Below, piece after piece: positions 1 through 8,450 of a stretch of DNA of 64,000 bases. This DNA is from Cytophagales bacterium (GTDB taxonomy: Bacteria; Bacteroidota; Bacteroidia; Cytophagales; Cyclobacteriaceae): positions 558,001 through 622,000 of the forward strand of contig JAWPMT010000001.1 of NCBI GenBank assembly GCA_033344775.1, read 5' to 3'. The translations under genes and the position numbers were made by a program. Within the stretch, counting starts at the first letter, position 1. Each line of letters opens with the position of its first letter. The notes beneath the pieces were generated by a model. That model saw only the letters and a program-made list of their open reading frames with translations. It ran no database searches and had not been told where the DNA came from.

Positions 1-2436
1 CTCGTCCGGCTTAAACGGTTTCGATACAAAATCATCCATGCCACTGGCAATGATCTTGTCGTGGACATTAGAGTAGATGTCCGCAGATAAGGCCACAATC
101 GGAATGTCCTGATTGCTGTCTCTCTTTTCTCTGATGGTCCTGGTCACCTCGTACCCATCCATTTCAGGCATCTGAATGTCCAGCAAGATTAGGTTAAAGG
201 TTTGTTGTTCGATAATCTCAAGCGCTTCTTTTCCACCTTCGACACTATGATAAGCCACTTGCCACTTCTGCAGGAACTGCTCAAGTACTACGCGATTCAT
301 CACATTGTCATCGACCACCAATACATGCAAGTCTTCCAATGGCAGGTATTCGATCTCTTCTTTGCTTCGTCGAGCAGCATCCTGGTCCTTGATCTTCTCA
401 AAGTTCAGACAAAATGAGAATTTGGACCCTTTACCCAATTCACTCTCCACTCGAATGTTGCTATCTTGTAATTCTAGCAAGCGCTTGCTGATGGTCAAGC
501 CTAATCCGGTTCCTCCGAATTTACGTGTAGTACTTGAGGTTGCCTGAGTGAAGGTCTCAAAAATGGCTTCCAGTTTATCCTGTGGAATCCCTACACCGGT
601 ATCGGAAACTTCAAAACACAATTCGATCGACTTTTCATTCTCGGATTCTGTGAAGATCCTAAGCACTACCTCACCTTCATTGGTAAACTTGATGGCGTTG
701 CTAATCAGGTTGTTGAGTACCTGCGATAACCTTCCCGGATCTCCTTGCAAATAGCGATCTATGCCATTGGCAATATTGACTTGAAAGTCGATGGTTTTTT
801 CCTGTGCCTTAGACTGAAACAGCACATTGATGTTATGGATCAGGTGAGGGAAATCGAATTCTGCATTTTCCAACTGAATCTTTCCTGATTCGATCTTATT
901 CAGGTCCAGGATATCATTGATCAGTTGAACCAGGCTGTCTGCTGCGTATTTGAGGCTATTCAGATTTTCCAGCTGTCCTTTATTTTGGTTCTCTTCCAAC
1001 AAAAGATGTGTGGTACCGATGATCGCATTCATCGGAGTACGTATCTCGTGGCTCATCACCGAAAGGAATTCTGACTTGGTTTTGGCCGCCTGTTCCGCTT
1101 CACCCTTGGCTTTTTCAAGTTGATCATTCTGGACTTTCAACTCTCTCGTTCGAGCCACAACCTCTTTTTCCAGCTCTTCTTTTTGCTGAGTTTCGAGTTC
1201 GGTGCGCTTTTTATACTCATCCAGTAATTGCCCCTGTGCTTCTCGTTTTTCGGCTTCAATCAGGCGCATTCGCTTTCCTAATCCAAGAGAGAAAAACAAG
1301 ATCTCTGCCGTAAACCCTACTCGTGCAAAATTACCCCAGGTCTCACCCGAATCCCAGATAAATATATCGACCATCGCTCCTAATGCCATCACCACACTGC
1401 CTAATACCAGATAGTTGACCATCTTGTGCTTAGAAAATGTAATGGCAATGGTCGCGAGGAACAAGGCCACAATATCAATGAACACGACAATGCGCAACAT
1501 GTCCATGATCAGCCTCATATCAAAAGTCGCCGTGTAGACACTGATAGAGACAAAGAAAAGGATGAGGTTTCCTATGGCCAGGTTTCTTAACACCTTATCC
1601 CAAAAGGGCACGGTTTTCGGTGTTTCCAGAAATTCCTTTAAAAACATGTAATAGCCAAGTGGCGCGAGGTAGAGCACATTGATGAAATAACTTGACAGCA
1701 ATGGCTTTTCCGTAAGGATGAGCTCCCTTATCGTCCCTTCTACCATCAGATAAAAGATGGCGATAGACATTAAATACAGACTATATCCCAGTCCTGCCCG
1801 ATCCCGGAAATACAGGAAGACCAACAGGTTATAGAGCACCATGATCCACAGGAACCCCTGAAACAGCATATTGAAGATGTACCGATCTGTATATTCTTCC
1901 AACATCCGGAAGGGACTCTTCAACTGAAACAACTCAAAATTGTGTTCGTGGATCTCCTGGGTGATCTTGAAATAGATATTTTTCTCTACACCATAAGGAA
2001 GTTGTATCGGGGCGTAGTAGGAACCTTTGGTCATCATTTTCTCCGATGAAGGCACCATGTATCCTGTTTGATTCCCCAGAATACCTAAACGCTGCCTAAA
2101 ATCGTAGATCCTAACCCGATCATTACGATGAAAGAACAAGAGCCAGGTGAGCTTAGTGCTATCAAAATTGATGATGTTCATCTTGCCCCAATAGGCTGAC
2201 TCCCGATTGAATTCTTTGTCGTATTCTGAAAGTGGGGCAAACTCCGTTTTGAAGATCACTTCCGTTAATTCGTAGGTATTAGAAGGGTCTTCCAGGATTT
2301 CAATGTGATCCATCAAATTGAAAAGGCCATCGTTATCCCTGCCGATTGCAAGGGCATCCTGAGCGTTCGCTTCATAACAAAGCAAACCCAATAAAAGGGC
2401 ACAAAGGGTTAACCGGAAATCTATCAGAGCACTCAA
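1..2436 (-). CDS. Hybrid sensor histidine kinase, 7TMR-DISM type (C-terminus off the window)
   Basis: Read on the minus strand, the open frame runs off the left edge. It has an N-terminal signal-like stretch (LCALLLGLLCYEANAQ), a DISMED2-like extracellular beta domain, about seven membrane helices (7TMR-DISM), a short coiled coil, then HisKA with the phospho-acceptor motif SHEIRTPMNAI. The HATPase follows (N box ISNAIKFT, G1 DTGVGIP, G2 GGTGLGL), then a receiver domain with acidic patch VDDN, phospho-Asp in LLDIQMPEMDGYE and the Lys of SKPFKPDE near the edge. It should sense a carbohydrate-like or other envelope ligand and phosphorylate its own receiver. No ATG precedes the signal peptide; a TTG at 2434-2436 is the best start. 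It lies 83 bp downstream of ppc on the same strand. Anything after the receiver, such as an Hpt domain, would be outside the window. Confidence 0.9.
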   Translation of the reverse strand, partial: MSALIDFRLTLCALLLGLLCYEANAQDALAIGRDNDGLFNLMDHIEILEDPSNTYELTEVIFKTEFAPLSEYDKEFNRESAYWGKMNIINFDSTKLTWLLFFHRNDRVRIYDFRQRLGILGNQTGYMVPSSEKMMTKGSYYAPIQLPYGVEKNIYFKITQEIHEHNFELFQLKSPFRMLEEYTDRYIFNMLFQGFLWIMVLYNLLVFLYFRDRAGLGYSLYLMSIAIFYLMVEGTIRELILTEKPLLSSYFINVLYLAPLGYYMFLKEFLETPKTVPFWDKVLRNLAIGNLILFFVSISVYTATFDMRLIMDMLRIVVFIDIVALFLATIAITFSKHKMVNYLVLGSVVMALGAMVDIFIWDSGETWGNFARVGFTAEILFFSLGLGKRMRLIEAEKREAQGQLLDEYKKRTELETQQKEELEKEVVARTRELKVQNDQLEKAKGEAEQAAKTKSEFLSVMSHEIRTPMNAIIGTTHLLLEENQNKGQLENLNSLKYAADSLVQLINDILDLNKIESGKIQLENAEFDFPHLIHNINVLFQSKAQEKTIDFQVNIANGIDRYLQGDPGRLSQVLNNLISNAIKFTNEGEVVLRIFTESENEKSIELCFEVSDTGVGIPQDKLEAIFETFTQATSSTTRKFGGTGLGLTISKRLLELQDSNIRVESELGKGSKFSFCLNFEKIKDQDAARRSKEEIEYLPLEDLHVLVVDDNVMNRVVLEQFLQKWQVAYHSVEGGKEALEIIEQQTFNLILLDIQMPEMDGYEVTRTIREKRDSNQDIPIVALSADIYSNVHDKIIASGMDDFVSKPFKPDE

Positions 2437-2518
2437 TTCAAATGGCAATACAGGCAAAAATTGAGATTTCTTATGCTCAATTCCAAACTTTAGGGCCGCT
2501 TTCGGGGGATTATCTGAA

Positions 2519-5281
2519 TTATCCCGTATTTCTCATGGCTCCTGCCAGTGCGTTGATCGTCAACATCAAACTGGTTTGTGTGGCTGCAATATCAGAATTC
2601 GCCTCCTTTTTCATCGTTCGCCATTCCTCCAATAACCGCACTTGATTTTCATGCAATTTTTTCATCATTTCAGATCGCAGTTGATTAGAATAGTGGTGAT
2701 TTTTCCTTCTCTCCACCAGCGGGCGTTCCAACAAATGATTCAAATGTCTTTTGGTCAGACTCAGTTCATCGAGGAACATCTTCAAGAATTTATCTTTAAG
2801 TGCTTCATCTTCTACAAGATTGGCGTAGCTGGCGATAACTTCTTCTTCCGTTGCCGCGAGACTGGTATCTACATTGGTGAGCACATACCGAATGAAAGGA
2901 TCGGTACTTGTGGCTTTTTTAAATTGCTGATAATCTTCGGGTCGTGTATTCTCCAGAGACTCCAACGTACTACCAATACCATACCAGCTAGTCATATGGC
3001 AACGTGCCTGACTCCATGAAAAGACCCACGGAATAGCTCTTAAATCAGAAAGGCTCTGGGCACCGGTACGTTTCGCAGGCCTGGACCCGATTTTACTGTT
3101 TTCAATCGCATCAATTGGCGTTGCTTGTCGGAAATAAGGAATGAAGCCTTCCTCATTCATCAATTCCTGATAGCGTTTCTTGGTTTCCGTGGCCAGATGC
3201 TCCAATATTTCCTCTTGTGGATGTGGATCCCCTTCAGCGGCAGATTGCTCAATTGACTTACGCATGGTACTCGCAGCTAGCAATTCCAGATTGTATGCGG
3301 CATTTACCTTATTGGCATACTTCTGACTGATCGTTTCCCCTTGCTCCGTCAGGCGAATATCTCCGGTGAGTGATCCATGTGGTAACGCACCTATGAAATA
3401 ATGGGTTGGCCCCGCTCCACGACTGATTGAACCGCCTTTGCCATGGAAAAACTGCAAATGAACGCCATGTTTTCTACCAATGGCACTAAGCCGAGTTTGT
3501 GCTTTGTACAATCCCCATTGACTGGCAATGATCCCTCCGTCTTTATTGCTATCACTGTACCCAACCATGACTTGTTGTTTGGGAATATCATTGGTGGTCT
3601 TAGCACGATAAGCAATGCTTCTTTGTGTGAAAGGATGACTTAAGAACTGATCCAGGATCTCCGGTCCATTTTCCAAATCTTCTATTGTCTCTAATAAAGG
3701 CACAACAGGTATCTTAGAAACCAAACCCTCCTCTGTCCTTTCTATCAGTCCGGCCTCACGCTGCAAGACATAAACAACTAGTAGATCGGACAGTGACCGG
3801 GTCATACTGACGATAAACGAACCAATCCCCGCTACACCAAATTTGGATACATGACCTTCAATCACTTTATGTACAGAAACGACTTTGCCAGCCTCTTCTG
3901 TTAATTGGACATTTCCTGGCAAAAAAGGCCGATTGGATTCCAATTCTTTGTTCAGGAAATCAATACGCTCCGTCTCAGACCAATTGGCAAAATCAGTAGA
4001 TTTCATTTGACTTGCTTCCAGCAATTGTGAAATCGCTTTATCGTGAAAGTCACTATTTTGTCTGATGTCAAGCTTGGCCAGACAAAACCCGAAGATATCA
4101 AGCATTCTTCTGGCCACTGTTACATCGTCATAAGCGATGGTCTTCGCTCCATAGGCTACCAGGCTCTCCTGCAATAGTCGTAGATCTTTTTTCAACTCTG
4201 CAGAACGCATATAGCTACCTTTTAGGTCAGCCAATTCTGTCGCGTGGCCCCGTTTAGTATCTACCGGCAGTTTCGTGATCATTAGATTAATGTACTGTCG
4301 GAAAGCTTCACCCGTGTTCCGGTCCAGCGCTTCTTGTCCCCGCTCCCCCAGTTGTTCTACCATCTGCAGCGCACGATCTTTCAACGCCGGCAATGCCTTG
4401 TCCAGAGGCAAGCTAAAACTAAGTCTAGTGACAAGCTCAGAAAGCTTTCTTCGAATTACGACGAACGCATTAAGACGAAGCATCAGCAACGTATGCTGGG
4501 TAACTTCAGCGGTCACCAAAGGGTGCCCATCCCGGTCGCCTCCTACCCAGTTTCCAAAAGTGAACCCTGGTAATGCATTTTGATCGAGTAGTTCTTGCTT
4601 ATCATAACCCAGATGCGACCAGGCTTGCAATAAGCGGCGATCCACCATAGGAATGACACTTGGAAAAACGTTCACCAGGTAATGCAAGACATTACGTAGT
4701 TCATCTTCTACCCGTGGTTTCTCAATATAGATCTCTCCAGTCTTCCAAATTCGATACAGGGTCAGTTTGATGTTGTGACGTATGTTTTCTATTTCATCCT
4801 CCGTATACATCTGATTTTCTTTCTTCACCAGCAGCAAATACAGTTCACGATAATGCTCAAGCACCGTGGACCGTTTGGCTTCTGTGGGGTGTGCCGTGAG
4901 TACCGGTTCAATGTTAGTGGCAATGATTTGTTGAATAATGGCTTCTTTGGAAGTACCCTCATCAATCAATCGACGGATGTTATCAGACCAGAGTCCTCGC
5001 ACGTCGGCATGTGCGTTTTTACCTTCAATTTCTCGCCGGGATTGTACTGCTCCATTAATCTCAACGATGTTCACCAATTGAAAAACCAACGAATACAATT
5101 GGATCTGTCGGTCGGTCATCTCAGCGGCCCTAGTATCTTCCTCGTTGATCAAGGGTACTGCATTGGCCATTTCAAGTTCGCCATTGTCGGCCAGTACCTC
5201 CTTAAGCGCAATAAGTAAAAATTCCAGATCCTTGTAGGGCTTCCCTAATTGCTCCTGTAGTAATTTCAAGGTTGAATTCAT
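2519..5281 (-). CDS. ppc: Phosphoenolpyruvate carboxylase
   Basis: A 920-residue cytoplasmic enzyme that carboxylates PEP with bicarbonate to oxaloacetate, the anaplerotic feed of the TCA cycle. Visible signatures are EPVLTAHPTEAKRS with the catalytic His at residue 131, GNWVGGDRDGHP, the Lys motif GYSDSNKDGG, the loop FHGKGGSISRGAGP, and a C-terminus ending in RNTG, as is usual for this family. The length is slightly above the roughly 880 residues of the enterobacterial enzyme. The loop reads GKGG where GRGG is common, a conservative change. The start ATG at 5281 precedes a short N-terminal region lacking the phosphorylatable Ser of plant enzymes. Citrate synthase lies close by on the other strand, so oxaloacetate supply and use are neighbours. 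Confidence 0.97.
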   Translation of the reverse strand: MNSTLKLLQEQLGKPYKDLEFLLIALKEVLADNGELEMANAVPLINEEDTRAAEMTDRQIQLYSLVFQLVNIVEINGAVQSRREIEGKNAHADVRGLWSDNIRRLIDEGTSKEAIIQQIIATNIEPVLTAHPTEAKRSTVLEHYRELYLLLVKKENQMYTEDEIENIRHNIKLTLYRIWKTGEIYIEKPRVEDELRNVLHYLVNVFPSVIPMVDRRLLQAWSHLGYDKQELLDQNALPGFTFGNWVGGDRDGHPLVTAEVTQHTLLMLRLNAFVVIRRKLSELVTRLSFSLPLDKALPALKDRALQMVEQLGERGQEALDRNTGEAFRQYINLMITKLPVDTKRGHATELADLKGSYMRSAELKKDLRLLQESLVAYGAKTIAYDDVTVARRMLDIFGFCLAKLDIRQNSDFHDKAISQLLEASQMKSTDFANWSETERIDFLNKELESNRPFLPGNVQLTEEAGKVVSVHKVIEGHVSKFGVAGIGSFIVSMTRSLSDLLVVYVLQREAGLIERTEEGLVSKIPVVPLLETIEDLENGPEILDQFLSHPFTQRSIAYRAKTTNDIPKQQVMVGYSDSNKDGGIIASQWGLYKAQTRLSAIGRKHGVHLQFFHGKGGSISRGAGPTHYFIGALPHGSLTGDIRLTEQGETISQKYANKVNAAYNLELLAASTMRKSIEQSAAEGDPHPQEEILEHLATETKKRYQELMNEEGFIPYFRQATPIDAIENSKIGSRPAKRTGAQSLSDLRAIPWVFSWSQARCHMTSWYGIGSTLESLENTRPEDYQQFKKATSTDPFIRYVLTNVDTSLAATEEEVIASYANLVEDEALKDKFLKMFLDELSLTKRHLNHLLERPLVERRKNHHYSNQLRSEMMKKLHENQVRLLEEWRTMKKEANSDIAATQTSLMLTINALAGAMRNTG

Positions 5282-5634
5282 GAGAGATTCGGATTATTCC
5301 ATTTACAATATTCAGTACATCATCAGTAGCGGTAGGCTACGCTGATCATGGCAAACTAACCGTCTCACATTCCGAAAGAAACTGAGGTTTCTCACATTGG
5401 AACATGAGTTTAAAAGCCTGGCTTTTGGGAATGCTGCCTATCGGGGTGGTGGCAATTTTAATCACTTCTGGGGAACTAGAAAACAGTTCATTTTAAGACA
5501 TTTCATGCAAACGATGATTTTTTCTGAAAAATTGTTGATCAAAATCGCATTAAAATTGGTTGTGTTAACAAAAGAGCTTTCGCAACGGGTCAGGTAAGCT
5601 ATCTTTGCGGCCCTAAGTTTAAGCGCTAAGTAAC
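5282..5634. promoter_or_regulatory. Divergent intergenic region between ppc and the SPFH gene
   Basis: This 353-bp gap separates two divergent genes. A TATCTTTG box at 5600-5607 matches the Bacteroidota -7 element TAnnTTTG and lies 28 bp before the SPFH start; no clear -33 TTG is seen at the usual distance. A small hairpin (AGAAAC-TGAG-GTTTCT, 5378-5393) has the octamer CTCACATT just before it (5364-5371) and overlapping its end (5391-5398). A short plus-strand open frame at 5397-5597 looks like chance. Confidence 0.5.
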
Positions 5635-6459
5635 ATGAATAATCGAAAATTCCTTCCAGCTGTTATCATTGTTGCGATCTCGTTGATCGTAATTTTTTCC
5701 CTTTCCAACAGTATTTTTTATACCATTCAGGCAACAGAGAGAGCAGTAGTGTTTAAAAAATTCTCTGGTGGACTGGATAAGAGAAATATCATCTTGCCCG
5801 GATTTCATGTCAAGGCACCCTGGAACGATATCTATCGCTATGATGTAACGGAGAACCAGATAGAAGAAAAAATGGATGTTCTCGACAAGAGTGGCCTTAA
5901 TATCTCTGTAGACATCACTGTACGCTTTCATCCGATGTATGACAGCATTGGAGAAATCCACGAGACATTTCAAAGAGAGTACGTCCGACGACTAGTTATT
6001 CCTGAAGTACGGTCTACAGTTCGCCAAGTAATGGGTCGTTATACGGCTGAAGAGATCTATTCTACTAAACGACCAGAAGTAGAAGCTGCCATCACCAAAG
6101 AAACCGAAGCCACCTTGGGCGCACCGGGTAACAATGTGGTCATGCGTGCTTTGTTGATCCGTTCCATCTCGTTGCCTGATCAAATCCGACAAGCCATCGA
6201 GAACAAACTAAAACAAGAGCAGGAGGCCCTCGCCTATCAATTCCGATTGGATAAAGAAAAAAGTGAAGCGGAAAGAAAACGAATCGCGGCAGAAGGAGAA
6301 GCCCGCGCCAACGAAATCATTAACAATAGCCTTACGGACAATCTGCTAAAAATGCGGGGAATTGAAGCTACTCGAGATCTGTCTAATTCACCTAATTCGA
6401 AAGTTGTCGTCATTGGTAGTGGAAAAGACGGTATGCCATTGATCCTCGGAGGAAACTAG
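5635..6459 (+). CDS. SPFH/Band 7 (prohibitin-like) membrane protein
   Basis: The 274-residue product has one N-terminal membrane helix (about residues 6-27), then a Band 7 domain (ATERAVVFKKFSGGLDKRNI onward) and a charged coiled coil at about 185-235 (IENKLKQEQEALAYQFRLDKEKSEAERKR). This is the prohibitin architecture: an inner-membrane anchor with a periplasmic domain that forms ring or vault-like oligomers and often modulates membrane proteases such as FtsH. The C-terminus ends in a short hydrophobic tail (VVVIGSGKDGMPLILGGN). A TATCTTTG box 28 bp upstream supports the start. It is followed by gltA after 63 bp on the same strand; a functional link between them is not implied. Confidence 0.93.
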   Translation: MNNRKFLPAVIIVAISLIVIFSLSNSIFYTIQATERAVVFKKFSGGLDKRNIILPGFHVKAPWNDIYRYDVTENQIEEKMDVLDKSGLNISVDITVRFHPMYDSIGEIHETFQREYVRRLVIPEVRSTVRQVMGRYTAEEIYSTKRPEVEAAITKETEATLGAPGNNVVMRALLIRSISLPDQIRQAIENKLKQEQEALAYQFRLDKEKSEAERKRIAAEGEARANEIINNSLTDNLLKMRGIEATRDLSNSPNSKVVVIGSGKDGMPLILGGN

Positions 6460-6522
6460 TCCGCCTTGGTAGAAATGATTAATTTTAACCCATCAATCAA
6501 TTTTAATAATTCTTGTATATAA

Positions 6523-7809
6523 ATGTCTAAGACTGCTGAAATTAAGTTTGGAGATAATAGCTTCGAACTTCCTGTCATTGAAGGTACGGAACAGGAGCAA
6601 GCCATCGATATTAGTAAATTTCGAGGTACCTCGGGTTTGATCACCATCGATCCCGGATTTAAAAACACAGGTTCTACAACAAGTGCAATCACTTTTCTTG
6701 ATGGTGAAAAAGGAATCCTAAGATATCGTGGATATCCCATCGAGCAATTAGCAGATCAATCGACATTTCTGGAAGTTTCTTACCTGTTGATCTATGGTGA
6801 GCTTCCCAGTGTAACACAATTGGAAGATTTTCAGCAGCAAATTACCAATCACACATTGGTCCATGAAGATTTCAAGAAGTTATTGGATGGATTCCCATCT
6901 ACTTCTCACCCCATGGGTGTTTTGTCTTCTTTGGTTACGGCTTTGACTGCTTTCTATCCTCAGAGCCTTGATCCTACCCGATCTAGTGAAGAGGTGAATT
7001 TGAGCATCATTCGCATCATGGCGAAAATGCCAACGTTCGCAGCATGGTCTTACAAGAATCAAATGGGACATCCGGTGACTTATCCGGATAACAGCCTGGA
7101 TTATTGCAGCAACTTCCTAAAAATGATGTTTGGACTTCCTTCGAACGATTACACCATTGATCCGGTAGTAGCGAAGGCATTGGACAAACTGTTGATTTTG
7201 CATGCGGACCATGAACAAAACTGTTCTGCTTCCACGGTAAGAATTGTTGGCTCTTCTCAGGCGAGCTTATATGCTTCACTTTCTGCAGGTATCAATGCCC
7301 TATGGGGACCACTTCATGGCGGTGCCAATCAGGCGGTAATTGAAATGTTGGAAGGCATCAAAGCAGATGGCGGAGACACAAAGAAGTGGATGGCCAAAGC
7401 CAAAGACAAAGACGATCCATTCCGATTGATGGGCTTTGGACACAGGGTCTATAAAAACTTCGATCCTAGAGCGAGGATCATCAAGAAAGCTGCTGATGAA
7501 GTATTGGATGCACTTGGTGTAACTGATCCTGTATTGGACATTGCTAAAGGTCTGGAAGAAGAAGCATTGAGGGATCAGTACTTCGTGGACAGAAAGCTTT
7601 ATCCGAACGTAGACTTCTACTCTGGCATCATTTACAGGGCATTAGGTATCCCAACTGAGATGTTTACGGTTATGTTCGCTATTGGTCGTCTACCAGGTTG
7701 GATCGCACAATGGAAGGAAATGCGTGAAAACAAAGAGCCGATCGGAAGACCAAGACAGGTTTACACAGGCGCTAACGAGAGAGATTATGTTGATCTAAGC
7801 AATCGCTAA
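6523..7809 (+). CDS. gltA: Citrate synthase
   Basis: A 428-residue cytoplasmic enzyme condensing oxaloacetate and acetyl-CoA to citrate. The three catalytic segments are present: LHADHEQNCSAST (first His), GPLHGGANQ (second His) and GFGHRVYKNFDPRA, with the catalytic Asp later in VDFYSGIIYRALG. Residues such as SISKFRG-like text near the N-terminus and the length match the type II (hexameric, gram-negative) form. The start ATG at 6523 follows an AT-rich leader. A strong hairpin terminator (7833-7861) follows the stop codon after 23 bp, so the transcript ends here. Confidence 0.97.
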   Translation: MSKTAEIKFGDNSFELPVIEGTEQEQAIDISKFRGTSGLITIDPGFKNTGSTTSAITFLDGEKGILRYRGYPIEQLADQSTFLEVSYLLIYGELPSVTQLEDFQQQITNHTLVHEDFKKLLDGFPSTSHPMGVLSSLVTALTAFYPQSLDPTRSSEEVNLSIIRIMAKMPTFAAWSYKNQMGHPVTYPDNSLDYCSNFLKMMFGLPSNDYTIDPVVAKALDKLLILHADHEQNCSASTVRIVGSSQASLYASLSAGINALWGPLHGGANQAVIEMLEGIKADGGDTKKWMAKAKDKDDPFRLMGFGHRVYKNFDPRARIIKKAADEVLDALGVTDPVLDIAKGLEEEALRDQYFVDRKLYPNVDFYSGIIYRALGIPTEMFTVMFAIGRLPGWIAQWKEMRENKEPIGRPRQVYTGANERDYVDLSNR

Positions 7810-7832
7810 GATCTAATACATCATAATATGAG

Positions 7833-7861
7833 AAGGACGCTTGAAAAGGCGTCCTTTTTTT
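7833..7861 (+). terminator. Intrinsic terminator of gltA
   Basis: Stem AAGGACGC / GCGTCCTT with loop TTGAAAAG-like spacer, followed directly by seven T residues, 23 bp after the gltA stop. Confidence 0.9.
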
Positions 7862-8031
7862 GTGAATGTACTTTTTCCATCCCTAAGACCCGGGAAAAGT
7901 GCATGCATCTGTGTCTTCATAGATAACGCGAAGTGCACAAAAAAGATCGATCTGTTTAAACAGGCTTAAAAAGATCTTTATTTTGGCCTAAGCTTCAAGA
8001 TATTCAAGTGGATTAACCTTGAAGGAATTCT

Positions 8032-8157
8032 TTAATCCCAGTAGTTTCCTACTTCATTGACGTTGGATTCTTGTTTTGCTATTTCCATGTCGTTCATTTC
8101 GTCACTGCAAGCCACAACTCCTAGAATTATGATTGCCATCCATATTAATCGTTTCAT
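8032..8157 (-). CDS. Small lipoprotein, 41 residues
   Basis: A short frame on the minus strand encodes a 41-residue product: a basic start (MKRLIWM), a hydrophobic core (AIIILG) and the lipobox VVAC at residue 17, followed by an acidic, soluble tail (SDEMNDMEIAKQESN) ending in NYWD. The Ser-Asp after Cys, as in many Bacteroidota lipoproteins, fits membrane lipidation. No family is recognised. It lies between the gltA terminator and the terminator of the large propeller gene, so it is probably expressed from its own promoter. The clean signal peptide argues for a real gene; its small size leaves some doubt. Confidence 0.6.
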   Translation of the reverse strand: MKRLIWMAIIILGVVACSDEMNDMEIAKQESNVNEVGNYWD

Positions 8158-8450
8158 ACATAAAAGATATTGATCTTCAGACAAAACTCAATCATAGATC
8201 CCCTATTCGAAATGGATGAATGCTTCAAAGTCCTCCTGCCGGTCTTCGAAGATGGAGAACAAAAAAAACCGACCCAGGTGGACCGGCTTATTGGATTCTG
8301 ATGTCTTTGACTTAAGCATTCGTCATTGCGAAGAATGAAGCAACCTATATTGTCAAACATACTTCGGATAACAATCAAGATTACTTCGTGGCCTCGTAAT
8401 GACGTATCACTTCTCTTAAGTGAATGACATTATTTTAGACCTGCGAATAA
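8158..8450. other. Intergenic stretch without gene
   Basis: Apart from the minus-strand terminator at 8261-8286 nothing is seen here. A frame at 8154-8378 on the minus strand has no family likeness and reads through that terminator, so it is treated as chance. Confidence 0.5.
8261..8286 (-). terminator. Probable terminator of the BNR/Vps10-type gene
   Basis: Minus-strand RNA folds as CCGGUCC-ACCU-GGGUCGG (seven pairs, two of them G-U) followed by eight U residues. It lies 165 bp after the stop of the upstream 1070-residue gene. Confidence 0.65.

Noticed and set aside
5397-5597. Plus-strand 66-codon frame in the ppc upstream region
   Set aside because: No family likeness or signal, and it covers the promoter box of the SPFH gene.
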